Assembly: GCF_014637725.1 (NCBI RefSeq)
Contig: NZ_BMFC01000004.1
Coordinates: forward strand, 124,001 to 188,000
Reading direction: 5' to 3'
DNA from: Marivita lacus
GTDB lineage: Bacteria; Pseudomonadota; Alphaproteobacteria; Rhodobacterales; Rhodobacteraceae
Length of the DNA stretch: 64,000 nucleotides
The first letter of the stretch is position 1. Each line of letters starts with the position of its first letter. Position numbers and translations under genes: made by a program. The notes under the pieces were generated by a model. It was not told where the DNA came from. It made no database searches and saw only the letters and a program-made list of their open reading frames with translations. Below are positions 27,981 to 37,150 of this stretch, piece by piece.

Positions 27981-28676
27981 ATGAGCCATGTCCTGCATTA
28001 CGCGCCCGACAACGCATCCCTGGTCGTCCGGCTGGTGCTGGAGGAATTGCGCCTGCCCTACCGCACCGCACTGGTCGACCGCAGCGTTTCGGCGCAGCAG
28101 GGTGCCGCGTACAAGCGCCTGAACCCGGTGGGGCGCATCCCGGCGCTTGAGACGCCCGACGGCCCGATCTTCGAGACCGCCGCGATCTGCCTGTGGCTGG
28201 CGGACCGGCACCGAGAGGGTGCCTGCCTGTCGCCGGACCTGACGGACCCGCAGCGCGGCACGTTTCTGAGCTGGCTGTTCTTTCTGTCCAACACCGTTCA
28301 TGCAGAGATGCGGATGCTGTTCTACCCCTCGCTGGTCGCGGGGACAGATCCGCAGATGCAAGCGGTTGTGAGCCAAAAGACACAGGCCTCGCTGACCGGG
28401 CATTTCGATCTCTTGAACGACGCCCATGGCAACAGTGATATCGATGTGACACTGTGTCATTTATACCTGTCGGTGCTGCTGCGCTGGCCCGCCTTGTATC
28501 CGGTGGCAGGGGATCGCAGCTGGTTCGACCTTGGCCGTTGGCCCAACCTGCATGTCCTTGCCCGGCGGATCGAAGCGCGCGAGAGTGCGCAGGCCGCCGC
28601 TTTGGCCGAAGGGCTGGGGCCGACACCGTTTTCCAATCCACACCCGGCCACGCCACCTGAAGGGAGCGCGCTTTAA
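27981..28676 (+). CDS. Glutathione S-transferase family protein
   Basis: About 231 residues: an N-terminal thioredoxin-like GST domain (SHVLHYAPDNASLVVRLVLEELRLPY; RLNPVGRIPALETPDGPIFETAAI with the cis-Pro and ES/ET glutathione motif) and a helical C-terminal domain. The substrate is unknown. The start is uncertain: ATG 27981 fits the family, an in-frame GTG at 27960 is also possible; neither has a strong Shine-Dalgarno. The stop is 2 bp before the sdaA ATG, so the two genes are co-transcribed. Confidence 0.85.
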   Translation: MSHVLHYAPDNASLVVRLVLEELRLPYRTALVDRSVSAQQGAAYKRLNPVGRIPALETPDGPIFETAAICLWLADRHREGACLSPDLTDPQRGTFLSWLFFLSNTVHAEMRMLFYPSLVAGTDPQMQAVVSQKTQASLTGHFDLLNDAHGNSDIDVTLCHLYLSVLLRWPALYPVAGDRSWFDLGRWPNLHVLARRIEARESAQAAALAEGLGPTPFSNPHPATPPEGSAL

Positions 28677-28678
28677 TC

Positions 28679-30052
28679 ATGTTTCTGTCCGTCTTCGACA
28701 TGTTCAAGGTCGGGATCGGCCCGTCCTCGTCCCACACGATGGGCCCGATGGTCGCCGCCGCGCGGTTCCTCGACCAGCTGCGCGCCGCCCCGTTCAGCGC
28801 CTCCGGGGTCAAGGTCTCGCTGCATGGCTCGCTGGCCTTTACCGGGGTCGGCCACGCCACCGACCGCGCGACGATCCTTGGCCTGGCCGGGTTCCTGCCG
28901 GAAACCTACGACCGCGACGCAGCGAATGCGGCGCTGGACCGGATCAGAGACACCAAGACCGTCGAACCCGAGGGTATGCCCGCGCTGCGCTTTGATCCAC
29001 AAACCGACCTGACCTTCAATTTCGGCCCCAACCTGCCCGGCCATGCCAATGGCATGATCCTGAGCGCGACCGACGCCCAGGGTGACGTGATCCTGCAGGA
29101 GACCTTTTATTCCATCGGCGGCGGTTTCGTGATGACACAGGCCGAGCTGGACGCAGGAAAAGACACCGATGACGGCCCGCGCGTGCCCTACCCGTTCAAA
29201 TCCGCTGCCGAAATGCTCGAGATGGCCAAGGCGTCGGGACTGAGCATTGCCGAGATGAAGCGCGCCAACGAGCTGTCGCGCCGCTCTGCCGCAGATCTGG
29301 ATGCCGGGATGCGCCGCCTGTGGCAGGTGATGACCGATTGCATCGACCGGGGGCTGGAAAACGACGGCATCCTGCCAGGCGGACTGAACGTGAAACGCCG
29401 CGCCAAGGGCATTCACGAGAAACTGCTGGCCGAGCGCGGCATGAACCTGACGCCGCCGCACACGATCAACGACTGGATGAGCGTCTACGCGATGGCGGTG
29501 AACGAGGAAAACGCCGCCGGGGGTCAGGTGGTGACCGCGCCCACAAATGGTGCGGCGGGCGTGGTGCCTGCGACGCTGCGCTATTACCTCGACCATGTGC
29601 CGGGCGCGACCACGACGCGGGTGCCGGACTTCCTGCTGACGGCGGCGGCCATCGGCGGGTTGGTCAAGTTCAACGCCTCGATCAGCGGGGCCGAGGCCGG
29701 GTGTCAGGCCGAAGTGGGCAGCGCCAGCGCGATGGCCGCAGCGGGGCTGTGTGCCGTGCTGGGCGGATCACCCGAACATATCGAAAACGCGGCCGAGATC
29801 GCGCTGGAGCATCACCTTGGCATGACCTGCGATCCGGTCAAGGGGCTGGTTCAGGTGCCCTGCATCGAACGCAACGGGCTGGGCGCGATCAAGGCAGTCA
29901 GCGCCGCGAGCCTTGCCCTGCGCGGCGACGGCACCCATTTCGTACCGCTTGATTCGGCGATTGAGACCATGCGCCAGACCGGGGCCGACATGCACGAGAA
30001 GTACAAGGAAACGTCGCTGGGCGGCTTGGCGGTGAACGTTCCGAACTGCTGA
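28679..30052 (+). CDS. sdaA: L-serine ammonia-lyase (iron-sulfur)
   Basis: A 457-residue single-chain [4Fe-4S] serine dehydratase converting L-serine to pyruvate and ammonia. N-terminal motif SVFDMFKVGIGPSSSHTMGP and cluster cysteines at about 341 (AGCQAE), 383 (MTCDP) and 394 (VPCIERN) are present, so it should be active and oxygen-sensitive. Directly coupled to the upstream GST-family gene (2-bp gap). Confidence 0.95.
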   Translation: MFLSVFDMFKVGIGPSSSHTMGPMVAAARFLDQLRAAPFSASGVKVSLHGSLAFTGVGHATDRATILGLAGFLPETYDRDAANAALDRIRDTKTVEPEGMPALRFDPQTDLTFNFGPNLPGHANGMILSATDAQGDVILQETFYSIGGGFVMTQAELDAGKDTDDGPRVPYPFKSAAEMLEMAKASGLSIAEMKRANELSRRSAADLDAGMRRLWQVMTDCIDRGLENDGILPGGLNVKRRAKGIHEKLLAERGMNLTPPHTINDWMSVYAMAVNEENAAGGQVVTAPTNGAAGVVPATLRYYLDHVPGATTTRVPDFLLTAAAIGGLVKFNASISGAEAGCQAEVGSASAMAAAGLCAVLGGSPEHIENAAEIALEHHLGMTCDPVKGLVQVPCIERNGLGAIKAVSAASLALRGDGTHFVPLDSAIETMRQTGADMHEKYKETSLGGLAVNVPNC

Positions 30053-30151
30053 TCGCCGCGCAACGCCTTGGAAACCAGCGGTTTTCGGCTTCGCCAAGCA
30101 CGGATCAAGGAGAGCGTTGACAGGCGAACTCAACCAAGGGTAGCGTTTGTC

Positions 30152-31096
30152 ATGACACAAGATCGCCCCACCTTCGGAATTGCGCTCATGCTCGGTTTTT
30201 GCGTCGTGGCTCCGATGGGGGATGCGATTGCAAAACTGCTCTCTGACAAGGTTGCGCTTGGACAATTGCTGCTGGTCCGCTTTGGGCTTCAGGCGCTTGT
30301 GCTGATCCCGATCATCGCCCTGACGGGCCGTGTCTGGCGCATGTCGAACCGGGTGTTCGGGCTGACCCTGCTGCGCACGGTGATGCATATCCTCGGGATC
30401 GGCATGATGGTGTCGGCGCTCTACTACCTGCCGCTGGCCGATGCGATCGCGATTGTCTTCGTGATGCCGTTCATCATGCTGATCCTCGGTCATTACGTTC
30501 TGGGTGAAGAGGTCGGCTTCCGCCGCATGATCGCCTGCGCGGTCGGGTTCTTCGGCACCGTGCTGGTCATCCAGCCCTCGTTCCAGCAGGTCGGCTGGCC
30601 TGCCCTGCTGCCTTTGGGCGTGGCGGTCAACTTTGCGCTGTTCATGCTGGTGACGCGCAAGATCGCCAAGGAAACAGACCCCATCGGATTGCAGGCGGTG
30701 TCGGGCGTGATGGCTCTTGTCATGCTGGTGCCGGTGATCGCTCTTGTCCCGCACACGGCGGCACCGATGCTCGCCTGGGACAGCATGTTGCCCGCGGGCA
30801 CCTGGGCGCTTTTGGTGGCCATCGGATTGTCCGGCACATTGGCGCACCTTCTGATGACATGGTCTCTGCGCTATGCGCCCTCGGCCACGGTCGCGCCGAT
30901 GCAGTATCTCGAGATCCCCATCGCCACGGTGATCGGGTTTGCCGTGTTCGGGGATCTGCCAAACACGATGGCCTCGATCGGGATCGCGATCATCGCCGCC
31001 TCGGGTCTCTACATCGTGATCAGAGAGCAGGCCATGAGCCGTCGCCCTGCACCAGCGCCCGTTCAAGACCGTTCCGTTCTGACAGCGGCAGAATGA
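30152..31096 (+). CDS. DMT superfamily (EamA) transporter
   Basis: A 314-residue ten-helix transporter with two EamA repeats; EIPIATVIGFAVFGDLPN near the end is the conserved second-repeat motif. The ATG at 30152 is chosen for alignment with the family. Its last 77 bp (31020-31096) overlap the 3' end of the convergent thiamine pyrophosphokinase gene; both C-termini encode extra residues there. The substrate is unknown. Confidence 0.85.
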   Translation: MTQDRPTFGIALMLGFCVVAPMGDAIAKLLSDKVALGQLLLVRFGLQALVLIPIIALTGRVWRMSNRVFGLTLLRTVMHILGIGMMVSALYYLPLADAIAIVFVMPFIMLILGHYVLGEEVGFRRMIACAVGFFGTVLVIQPSFQQVGWPALLPLGVAVNFALFMLVTRKIAKETDPIGLQAVSGVMALVMLVPVIALVPHTAAPMLAWDSMLPAGTWALLVAIGLSGTLAHLLMTWSLRYAPSATVAPMQYLEIPIATVIGFAVFGDLPNTMASIGIAIIAASGLYIVIREQAMSRRPAPAPVQDRSVLTAAE

Positions 31097-31703
31097 TCAG
31101 CAAGCCCGGCCCTTCCGGTTTGATCGACACCGGACCATCGGCGCGGTTCGACGTGCCGACGCGCCCGCCCGGTGACATCTCCAGCCCGTCGATCGGCCAG
31201 TGCAGTCCGAGCGACGCGCCCCGAACAGGCCGCATCGGGTAGAGCGACACGCGCGTGCCCGCCGCCAGGGGCAGGTCGATATGCGGCGGCAGATGGGCCA
31301 CCACGTCCTCATCACCCACGAGGATGATCGCCCGATCCGGATAGCGCGACAGCACGGTCATGGCCGCCAGCATATGATCCACCTGACCACCCAGAAACCC
31401 GATGCCAAGGATCAGCGGTGCCTGGATCGACCGGATCGCCTTGTCGAAATCGGTGCTGTTCTGCTCTGTGATCGGATGGACCCGTTCAGGCGGGATAGCA
31501 GCGCGCGTCGCCTCGGACACCGAATCAAGATCACCGATCAGCACATCCGGAAGCCGCCCGACCGCGCGCAGCCAATCCGCCCCGCTGTCCGCCGCGACCA
31601 CAACGTCGAACTCGGTCAATAGCGCCGAAAGCTGCGCATTGTCGCCATGCGCGCCACCGACAAGCAGGACTGGTTCCTGTGAGAGGACAATGGGGTGATT
31701 CAT
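31020..31703 (-). CDS. Thiamine pyrophosphokinase
   Basis: A 227-residue thiamine diphosphokinase that converts thiamine to thiamine diphosphate. Signature motifs: VVVAADSGADWLRAVG, IGDLDS and HPITEQNSTDFDKAI (the D-S-D and N-S-T-D-F-K catalytic/Mg sites), plus FLGGQVDHML. The C-terminal beta domain binds thiamine. No thiamine riboswitch or biosynthesis gene is nearby. The 3' end overlaps the convergent transporter gene by 77 bp. Confidence 0.92.
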   Translation of the reverse strand: MNHPIVLSQEPVLLVGGAHGDNAQLSALLTEFDVVVAADSGADWLRAVGRLPDVLIGDLDSVSEATRAAIPPERVHPITEQNSTDFDKAIRSIQAPLILGIGFLGGQVDHMLAAMTVLSRYPDRAIILVGDEDVVAHLPPHIDLPLAAGTRVSLYPMRPVRGASLGLHWPIDGLEMSPGGRVGTSNRADGPVSIKPEGPGLLIILPLSERNGLERALVQGDGSWPAL

Positions 31704-31842
31704 GCGCGATTAATGACGAATGCCGAAACAGATCACAATCAGGTCACGAAATGATACCGTAAGGGGCACAGATTCGATGCGCTTTGGTCTTGGTAAACAT
31801 GCTAGCAAGTCCTTCGCAGAAGTTTGGAAAGCGGGTGATATT

Positions 31843-34155
31843 ATGGTGAGTTCGAACAAGATACTCACGGTATCCTACGGGACTTTTTCATGCACGCTCG
31901 AAGGATTCGACAATTCCTTCGACACCATGAAGGCAATCGCGGAGTATTTTCGCGATCTCGCACAGGATGACCGATATTTTGGTGCAGAACCTCCGACGCC
32001 CGACGCGGAGATGTTGGCCCGGATCGCGGAGCGAGAGATCGCACGCCGGGTCGAAGCCCGCTTTGAGAAAGGCAATTTGGTTCTGCGTGCCAGTGATGAT
32101 GCCGAGCCGCCGCATGGGGATGTCGCGCCGCAGCCGTCACGGGACGCAGCTCTGGACGCGACAGCTGGCGTGGCTGCCACTGCACTGGCTGTCGCGGCCC
32201 ATTCGGCGGAGGCGCAGGTCGTCGAGCCGGCAACGGCCCAGACCCATGACACCGAGATTGAAGATGACATCGCGCTGGAGACAGCCGATCTGGACCTGTC
32301 CGATCTCGATACCGCAGACGAGGCAGACGACGTGTCGGTCGATCTGTCAGACATGGACCTGTCGGACATCGACCTGTCCATCGAGCCGGCGGATTTGGAC
32401 GAGGAAGAGGCCATCGCCGACGAAGACGTCGACGATGAGCAGGACGCCGCATTCAGCGCCGATGATGTTCTCAACGTCGACGAACCGGTCAACACGGAAT
32501 CGAGCATTGACGCCCTGATCGCCGAACAGGGCGTGAAGGCCGATCGCCGCGCCGCAGAGGCCCGCGCGATCGAAGCCGCCGAAGACATCGCCGAGACCGG
32601 GATTGCCCCGGCCGTGACCGACAGCGTTGCCGACAAGCTGCAGCGCATCCGCGCAGTCGTGGCTTCCAAATCGCAGGCGACGCCGGAATATATCGAAGAC
32701 GAACACGCCATGTCCGCCCCCGAAGGTGACGGCATCGACGAGAACGACGCCATCGACATCGCGAGCGAGGTCAGCGCATCGCTCGACGACAACCTGTTCA
32801 CCGACACCATTGCGGCGCTTGTGTCCGATCAGCTCGACTTTGAGGACGACGACGACGACGACGCGTTCCTGCCCGAGATGTCCGATGACGACGAGGATGA
32901 CGAGGACGTGGCGCCGGTTGCCGCGCCGCAGGCCGACGCGCCAAGCGAACTCGACATCCTGCGCGCCAAGATCGCCGAGCTGGAGGCGCAAGCCGCCGCA
33001 GCCGCCCGCGCGACCGAAACCATCGCGGAGGCAGACCCGCTTCCCGAACCTGTCGCAGAGCTGGACGACGAAGACGATCTGGACCTCTTCGACGAGGACG
33101 ACGAGGACGAAGATATCGCGCCGCAGCCGCTTGTTGCCCGCGTCACCAAGGCCAAGCGCGCCGATTTCGATGCGGCCATCGCCTCGGGTGACGTCGAAGA
33201 ATACGACGACGAGGACGAGGACGAAACACCTGTCGCCGCGCTCAAGCCCGTGCCCGGCCTCGAGGACAGCACTCTGACTCCCGAACAGGAGGCTGAACTG
33301 GCCCGCGAACTGGCGGACCTGCACGCCGAGATCGAGGAAGATGACTGGGATTTCGACGACGACGAGGACGACGCGCCGATCCTGTCGGAAGCCGAGGAAG
33401 AGGCCGCGCATGCCAGCATCCGCAAGGCGGTCAAGCTGACCAGCCCGGCCCGCGCGATGCTGACCGACACCTCGATCGAGGAAGACACCGAATCCGTCGA
33501 ACGGCTTGTCGACAAGACCGACACCGCGATGGAAGAGCCAGAAGGCAACCGCCGCCGCAGCGCCATCGCGCATCTGCGCGCCGCCGTTGCCGCAACCAGG
33601 GCGGACCGCATTCTCGGCTTCGGCAAGAAGACCGTCAACGAGGAAGAGCCTTACCGCGAGGATCTGGCTGATGCGGTGCGTCCGCGTCGCCCCAAGATCA
33701 CCGAAGCGCGTTCGGCCCGCCCCGCGCCGGTGCGCCCTGCCCCGCTCAAGCTTGTGGCGGAACAGCGGATCGACACGGACGCGGCGTCCTATGCCACACC
33801 GGTCCGCCCGCGCCGCGTGACACGGAATGTCGATCCGGTGGAAACGGCCGACACGCTGACGGGCAGTGACACCGGCTTTGCCGAATTTGCCGAGAACCAG
33901 GGCGCGCATACCCTGCCCGAACTGCTCGAAGCGGCGGCGGCCTACATGTCCTTCGTCGAAGGCCATGACCAGTTCTCGCGCCCGCAGCTCATGACCAAGC
34001 TGCTGCAGGCCGAAGGCGAGGCCAGCTCTCGCGAAGAGCGGCTGCGCAGCTTTGGCCAGCTGCTGCGCGACGGCAAGATCGAAAAAAAGGGCGGCGGTCG
34101 GTTTGCCGCGTCCGACAACATCGGGTTCAAGCCCGACGCCCGTGCCGCCGGCTGA
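31843..34155 (+). CDS. Large acidic protein with conserved N- and C-terminal domains, unknown function
   Basis: About 770 residues. The first 75 residues form a compact conserved-looking domain (KILTVSYGTFSCTLEGFD; MKAIAEYFRDLAQDDRYFG). The middle (about 75-600) is low complexity and extremely rich in Asp, Glu and Ala, with runs such as EDDDDDDAF and DEDDEDED, interspersed with short helical pieces. The last 85 residues (PELLEAAAAYMSFVEG onward) look like a small winged-helix-type fold with basic patches. No membrane segment or signal peptide. I recall proteins of this plan in other Rhodobacteraceae, sometimes with unreliable chemotaxis labels. The start ATG 31843 begins the conserved domain; an upstream in-frame ATG at 31720 is less likely. 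A hairpin terminator follows. Confidence 0.75.
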   Translation: MVSSNKILTVSYGTFSCTLEGFDNSFDTMKAIAEYFRDLAQDDRYFGAEPPTPDAEMLARIAEREIARRVEARFEKGNLVLRASDDAEPPHGDVAPQPSRDAALDATAGVAATALAVAAHSAEAQVVEPATAQTHDTEIEDDIALETADLDLSDLDTADEADDVSVDLSDMDLSDIDLSIEPADLDEEEAIADEDVDDEQDAAFSADDVLNVDEPVNTESSIDALIAEQGVKADRRAAEARAIEAAEDIAETGIAPAVTDSVADKLQRIRAVVASKSQATPEYIEDEHAMSAPEGDGIDENDAIDIASEVSASLDDNLFTDTIAALVSDQLDFEDDDDDDAFLPEMSDDDEDDEDVAPVAAPQADAPSELDILRAKIAELEAQAAAAARATETIAEADPLPEPVAELDDEDDLDLFDEDDEDEDIAPQPLVARVTKAKRADFDAAIASGDVEEYDDEDEDETPVAALKPVPGLEDSTLTPEQEAELARELADLHAEIEEDDWDFDDDEDDAPILSEAEEEAAHASIRKAVKLTSPARAMLTDTSIEEDTESVERLVDKTDTAMEEPEGNRRRSAIAHLRAAVAATRADRILGFGKKTVNEEEPYREDLADAVRPRRPKITEARSARPAPVRPAPLKLVAEQRIDTDAASYATPVRPRRVTRNVDPVETADTLTGSDTGFAEFAENQGAHTLPELLEAAAAYMSFVEGHDQFSRPQLMTKLLQAEGEASSREERLRSFGQLLRDGKIEKKGGGRFAASDNIGFKPDARAAG

Positions 34156-34177
34156 TCCCGGCACACCCAGACATGAC

Positions 34178-34205
34178 AAAGGCCGGACATCCCAGTCCGG
34201 CCTTT
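34178..34205. terminator. Hairpin terminator between convergent genes
   Basis: AAAGGCCGGAC (34178-34188) and GTCCGGCCTTT (34195-34205) make a perfect 11-bp stem with a 6-base loop, between the acidic-protein gene and DUF2842. Confidence 0.85.
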
Positions 34206-34239
34206 GCTCGTTCAGTGGCTTGCGGAAATCGGTTCCGTG

Positions 34240-34461
34240 TCAGTCCTTGGCGTCGGGGTCCGGCTGACCGACCCCCTTGAACACGAATTTGAACGGTACG
34301 GCCCACAGGATGCCCAGAACCACGTAGACCAGCAATTCGACCAGCAGAGAGGGTCGGTCCAGCATGTTGATCACGGTCACGCAGGCAATGATGTAGGCTG
34401 GCAATCCCACCAGCAGGATCACCAGTGACCAGCGTTTGCGGGCCTTGTAGCTCAGCGCCAT
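34240..34461 (-). CDS. DUF2842 small membrane protein
   Basis: A 73-residue protein with two hydrophobic helices (about 12-32 and 40-60) separated by a short loop, matching DUF2842, a family largely restricted to alphaproteobacteria. It lies 16 bp downstream of purA on the same strand and is probably co-transcribed with it. Function unknown. Confidence 0.8.
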   Translation of the reverse strand: MALSYKARKRWSLVILLVGLPAYIIACVTVINMLDRPSLLVELLVYVVLGILWAVPFKFVFKGVGQPDPDAKD

Positions 34462-34477
34462 GCGCGTCTCCTTTTCC

Positions 34478-35773
34478 TCAGTCCGCGAACGGATCGGTCA
34501 CGAGGATCGTGTCCTCCCGTTCCGGTGAGGTGGAAAGTAGGGCGACCGGGCAGTCGATCAATTCCTCGATCCGGCGCACGTACTTGATCGCCTCGGCGGG
34601 CAGATCGACCCAGGACCGCGCGCCTTCGGTCGATTCCGACCAGCCGGCCATTTCCTCGTAGATCGGCGTACAGCGCGCCTGCTCCTCGGCCGCCGTGGGC
34701 AGGTAGTCATAGCGCGTGCCATCCAGATCGTAGCCGACGCAGATCTTCAGCGTCTCGAACCCGTCCAGCACATCCAGCTTGGTCAGGGAAATCCCGTTCA
34801 CGCCACTGGTCGCGCAGGTCTGACGCACAAGGCAGGCATCGAACCAGCCGCAACGCCGCTTGCGCCCGGTGGTGGTGCCGAATTCGTGCCCTCGCTCGCC
34901 CAGGCGCTGGCCGTCTTCGTCGTGCAATTCCGTCGGGAACGGGCCCTCGCCCACGCGGGTCGTGTAGGCCTTGACGATCCCCAGCACGTAATCAATCGCG
35001 CCCGGCCCGAGGCCGACCCCCGTCGCCGCCTGCCCGGCAATGACGTTGGAGGAGGTCACGAACGGATAGGTGCCGAAGTCGATATCGAGCAAAGCGCCCT
35101 GCGCGCCTTCGAAAAGGATGCGCTTTCCGGCCTTGCGCTTTTCGTTCAGCACCTTCCAGACCGGTGCGGCGAAGGGCAGGATGTGACCTGCAATCTCGAT
35201 CAGCTGAGCCAAGAGCGCATCGCGGTCCACCGGCTCGAAACCCAAACCCTTGCGCAGCGGATCATGGTGCTGCAATGCGCGGTCAACACGCGCTTCCAGC
35301 GTGGCGCGGTCAGCCAGATCGGCCACGCGCACCGAGCGGCGCCCGACCTTGTCCTCGTAGGCCGGGCCGATGCCGCGCCCGGTGGTGCCGATCTTGGTGC
35401 CCTTGCTGGCCGCTTCTTCACGCGCCCGGTCCAGTTCGCCGTGAATCGGAAGGATCAGTGGCGTGTTTTCCGCGATCATCAGTGTCTCGGGCGTGATTTC
35501 CACACCCTGCCCGCGAAGGGTCGCGATCTCTTTCATGAGGTGCCAGGGGTCCAGAACGACCCCGTTTCCGATCACCGAAAGCTTGCCGCCGCGCACCACA
35601 CCCGAAGGCAGCGCGTGCAGCTTGTAGACCTTGCCATCAATGACAAGCGTGTGACCGGCATTGTGCCCACCCTGGAATCGGCAGATCACATCCGCCCGCT
35701 CCGAGAGCCAATCCACGATCTTGCCTTTGCCCTCGTCGCCCCACTGGGCGCCCACGACCACCACGTTTGCCAT
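34478..35773 (-). CDS. purA: Adenylosuccinate synthetase
   Basis: A 431-residue GTP-dependent enzyme that converts IMP and aspartate to adenylosuccinate. The P-loop-like [14 protein letters not shown] is at residues 10-23 and the GGHNAGHT loop at about 37-44; the IMP-binding [14 protein letters not shown] region follows near 125-140. The full family length is present. The gene is followed closely by DUF2842 and is divergent from the DUF6524 gene across a 243-bp gap. Confidence 0.97.
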   Translation of the reverse strand: MANVVVVGAQWGDEGKGKIVDWLSERADVICRFQGGHNAGHTLVIDGKVYKLHALPSGVVRGGKLSVIGNGVVLDPWHLMKEIATLRGQGVEITPETLMIAENTPLILPIHGELDRAREEAASKGTKIGTTGRGIGPAYEDKVGRRSVRVADLADRATLEARVDRALQHHDPLRKGLGFEPVDRDALLAQLIEIAGHILPFAAPVWKVLNEKRKAGKRILFEGAQGALLDIDFGTYPFVTSSNVIAGQAATGVGLGPGAIDYVLGIVKAYTTRVGEGPFPTELHDEDGQRLGERGHEFGTTTGRKRRCGWFDACLVRQTCATSGVNGISLTKLDVLDGFETLKICVGYDLDGTRYDYLPTAAEEQARCTPIYEEMAGWSESTEGARSWVDLPAEAIKYVRRIEELIDCPVALLSTSPEREDTILVTDPFAD

Positions 35774-36016
35774 GTCTTTAGACCTTTGCTGGAGTTCATA
35801 CCGTCAAACCCGCGCCCGTATAGTGCGCAATGCTGGCGGGGGGAACCGGTTTTCGGAACGATCTGCGCGACATCTCGCAATTCAGCCCTCGCCACGGCGC
35901 ACAGCCCGCTTCGGCTGCCCGTTTGCCACAGCCGCCGCGCCACGTGCCACATCCCACTGGACAGGCCGCACCGCTTGGGGTCATGACATCGCAACAGCTG
36001 TGACGAAAGGCCGAAC

Positions 36017-36415
36017 ATGATGGGATTCCTGCTGCGCTGGCTCTTTGCCTTCGTCCTCGTTGCGGCCACCTACAACCCGACGCCCTACAGCTTTGTCCGC
36101 TGGGCGCTGACCGATGGGCAGGACCGGCTGTCGATCACCGTCCTGACCGGGCTGGTTCTGCTGGTGGGCTACATCATCTACCTGCGCGCCACGCTCCGCT
36201 CTATCGGAGCGTTCGGGATGATGCTGATCCTCTCGCTCGTCGGGGCGCTCTTGTGGGTGGCCTATGATTTCGGACTGCTCGACCTGCAGAACCGGGCGCT
36301 GACCATGTGGATCGGCATTTTCGCCCTGTCGCTGGTGCTGGGCATCGGCCTCAGCTGGTCGATCATCCGCCGCAAGCTGTCGGGTCAGGCGGATGTGGAT
36401 GACGTGGACGAATAG
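36017..36415 (+). CDS. DUF6524 family membrane protein
   Basis: A 132-residue protein with four hydrophobic helices (about 4-20, 36-54, 60-82, 93-115) and an acidic C-terminal tail. It resembles the DUF6524 family common in Rhodobacteraceae; the N-terminal FAFVLVAATYNPTPYSFVRW is the recognisable part. Two ATG codons in tandem open the frame after AAAGG. Upstream lies the 243-bp divergent gap with purA; secG follows 132 bp downstream. Confidence 0.75.
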   Translation: MMGFLLRWLFAFVLVAATYNPTPYSFVRWALTDGQDRLSITVLTGLVLLVGYIIYLRATLRSIGAFGMMLILSLVGALLWVAYDFGLLDLQNRALTMWIGIFALSLVLGIGLSWSIIRRKLSGQADVDDVDE

Positions 36416-36547
36416 CTGCTTCTTCTTTTTCCAAGTATGCACACGCAGCGGTGACCAAAGGCGCGCGACCAGATACTGCAACACGGGTTGCGCGGCGCGC
36501 CGCTTGCCCTTAGATACCCCCCATTCACGAAGAGATCCGGGACAGCC

Positions 36548-36925
36548 ATGGAAAACGTCGTTCTCATCATCCACCTTCTTCTTGCGCTCTCGCTGATCGG
36601 CGTCGTGCTGCTGCAGCGCTCCGATGGCGGTGGGCTGGGCGCCATGGGCGGCGGTGGCGGTGGTTCCGTCAGCAGCCGCAGCGCGGCCACCGGGCTGGGC
36701 AAGCTGACCTGGATCCTCGCCATCGCGTTCATCTGCACCTCGCTCACGCTGACGGTGATCGCGGCCCAGAACGCCTCGGGCAGCTCGATCATGGACCGCC
36801 TGACCACGGGCGGCGATGGCGCATCCGAAGAAGACACAGGCACCGACCCGCTCGATGCGGACGGCCTCCTGCCGCCGCCGGCGTCAATCGATCCGAACGC
36901 CCCGCTGGTGCCGCGCGCAGACTGA
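36548..36925 (+). CDS. secG: Preprotein translocase subunit SecG
   Basis: A 125-residue SecG, the small accessory subunit of SecYEG. Two membrane helices (about 2-20 and 55-75) flank the family motif LLQRSDGGGLGAMGGGGGG. The C-terminal acidic/Pro-rich extension (about 90-125) is longer than in E. coli SecG (110), as is usual in alphaproteobacteria. The ATG is chosen for alignment. It precedes pyrG by 225 bp. Confidence 0.95.
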   Translation: MENVVLIIHLLLALSLIGVVLLQRSDGGGLGAMGGGGGGSVSSRSAATGLGKLTWILAIAFICTSLTLTVIAAQNASGSSIMDRLTTGGDGASEEDTGTDPLDADGLLPPPASIDPNAPLVPRAD

Positions 36926-37150
36926 CGCTGCACGCCGTTCGAACCGACGCGCGGTCGCACCCGGCCGCGCGTATTTCTTTGCGCCCCAAGCCCACCATCC
37001 CTTGAGGCGCAGCAATCTGACGTAACATCATCTTGGGGTTCGGCCTTGCTTTTTGCCGCCGAATCCTCTACCGCTCAAATCCCGTGATGCTGCGTTCCTT
37101 CGGGTGCGCGGATGGCTTGATTTGCAGCGCTTCGCGGGAGGTTTCCACAC

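Noticed and set aside
32840-33250. Short tandem GAC/GAG repeats as a possible CRISPR or minisatellite
   Set aside because: They encode acidic residues in frame in a convincing protein, with no spacer structure.
32347-34179. 610-residue minus-strand frame opposite the acidic protein
   Set aside because: The Val/Phe/Arg-rich translation is the mirror of the Asp/Glu tract; no Shine-Dalgarno or domain.
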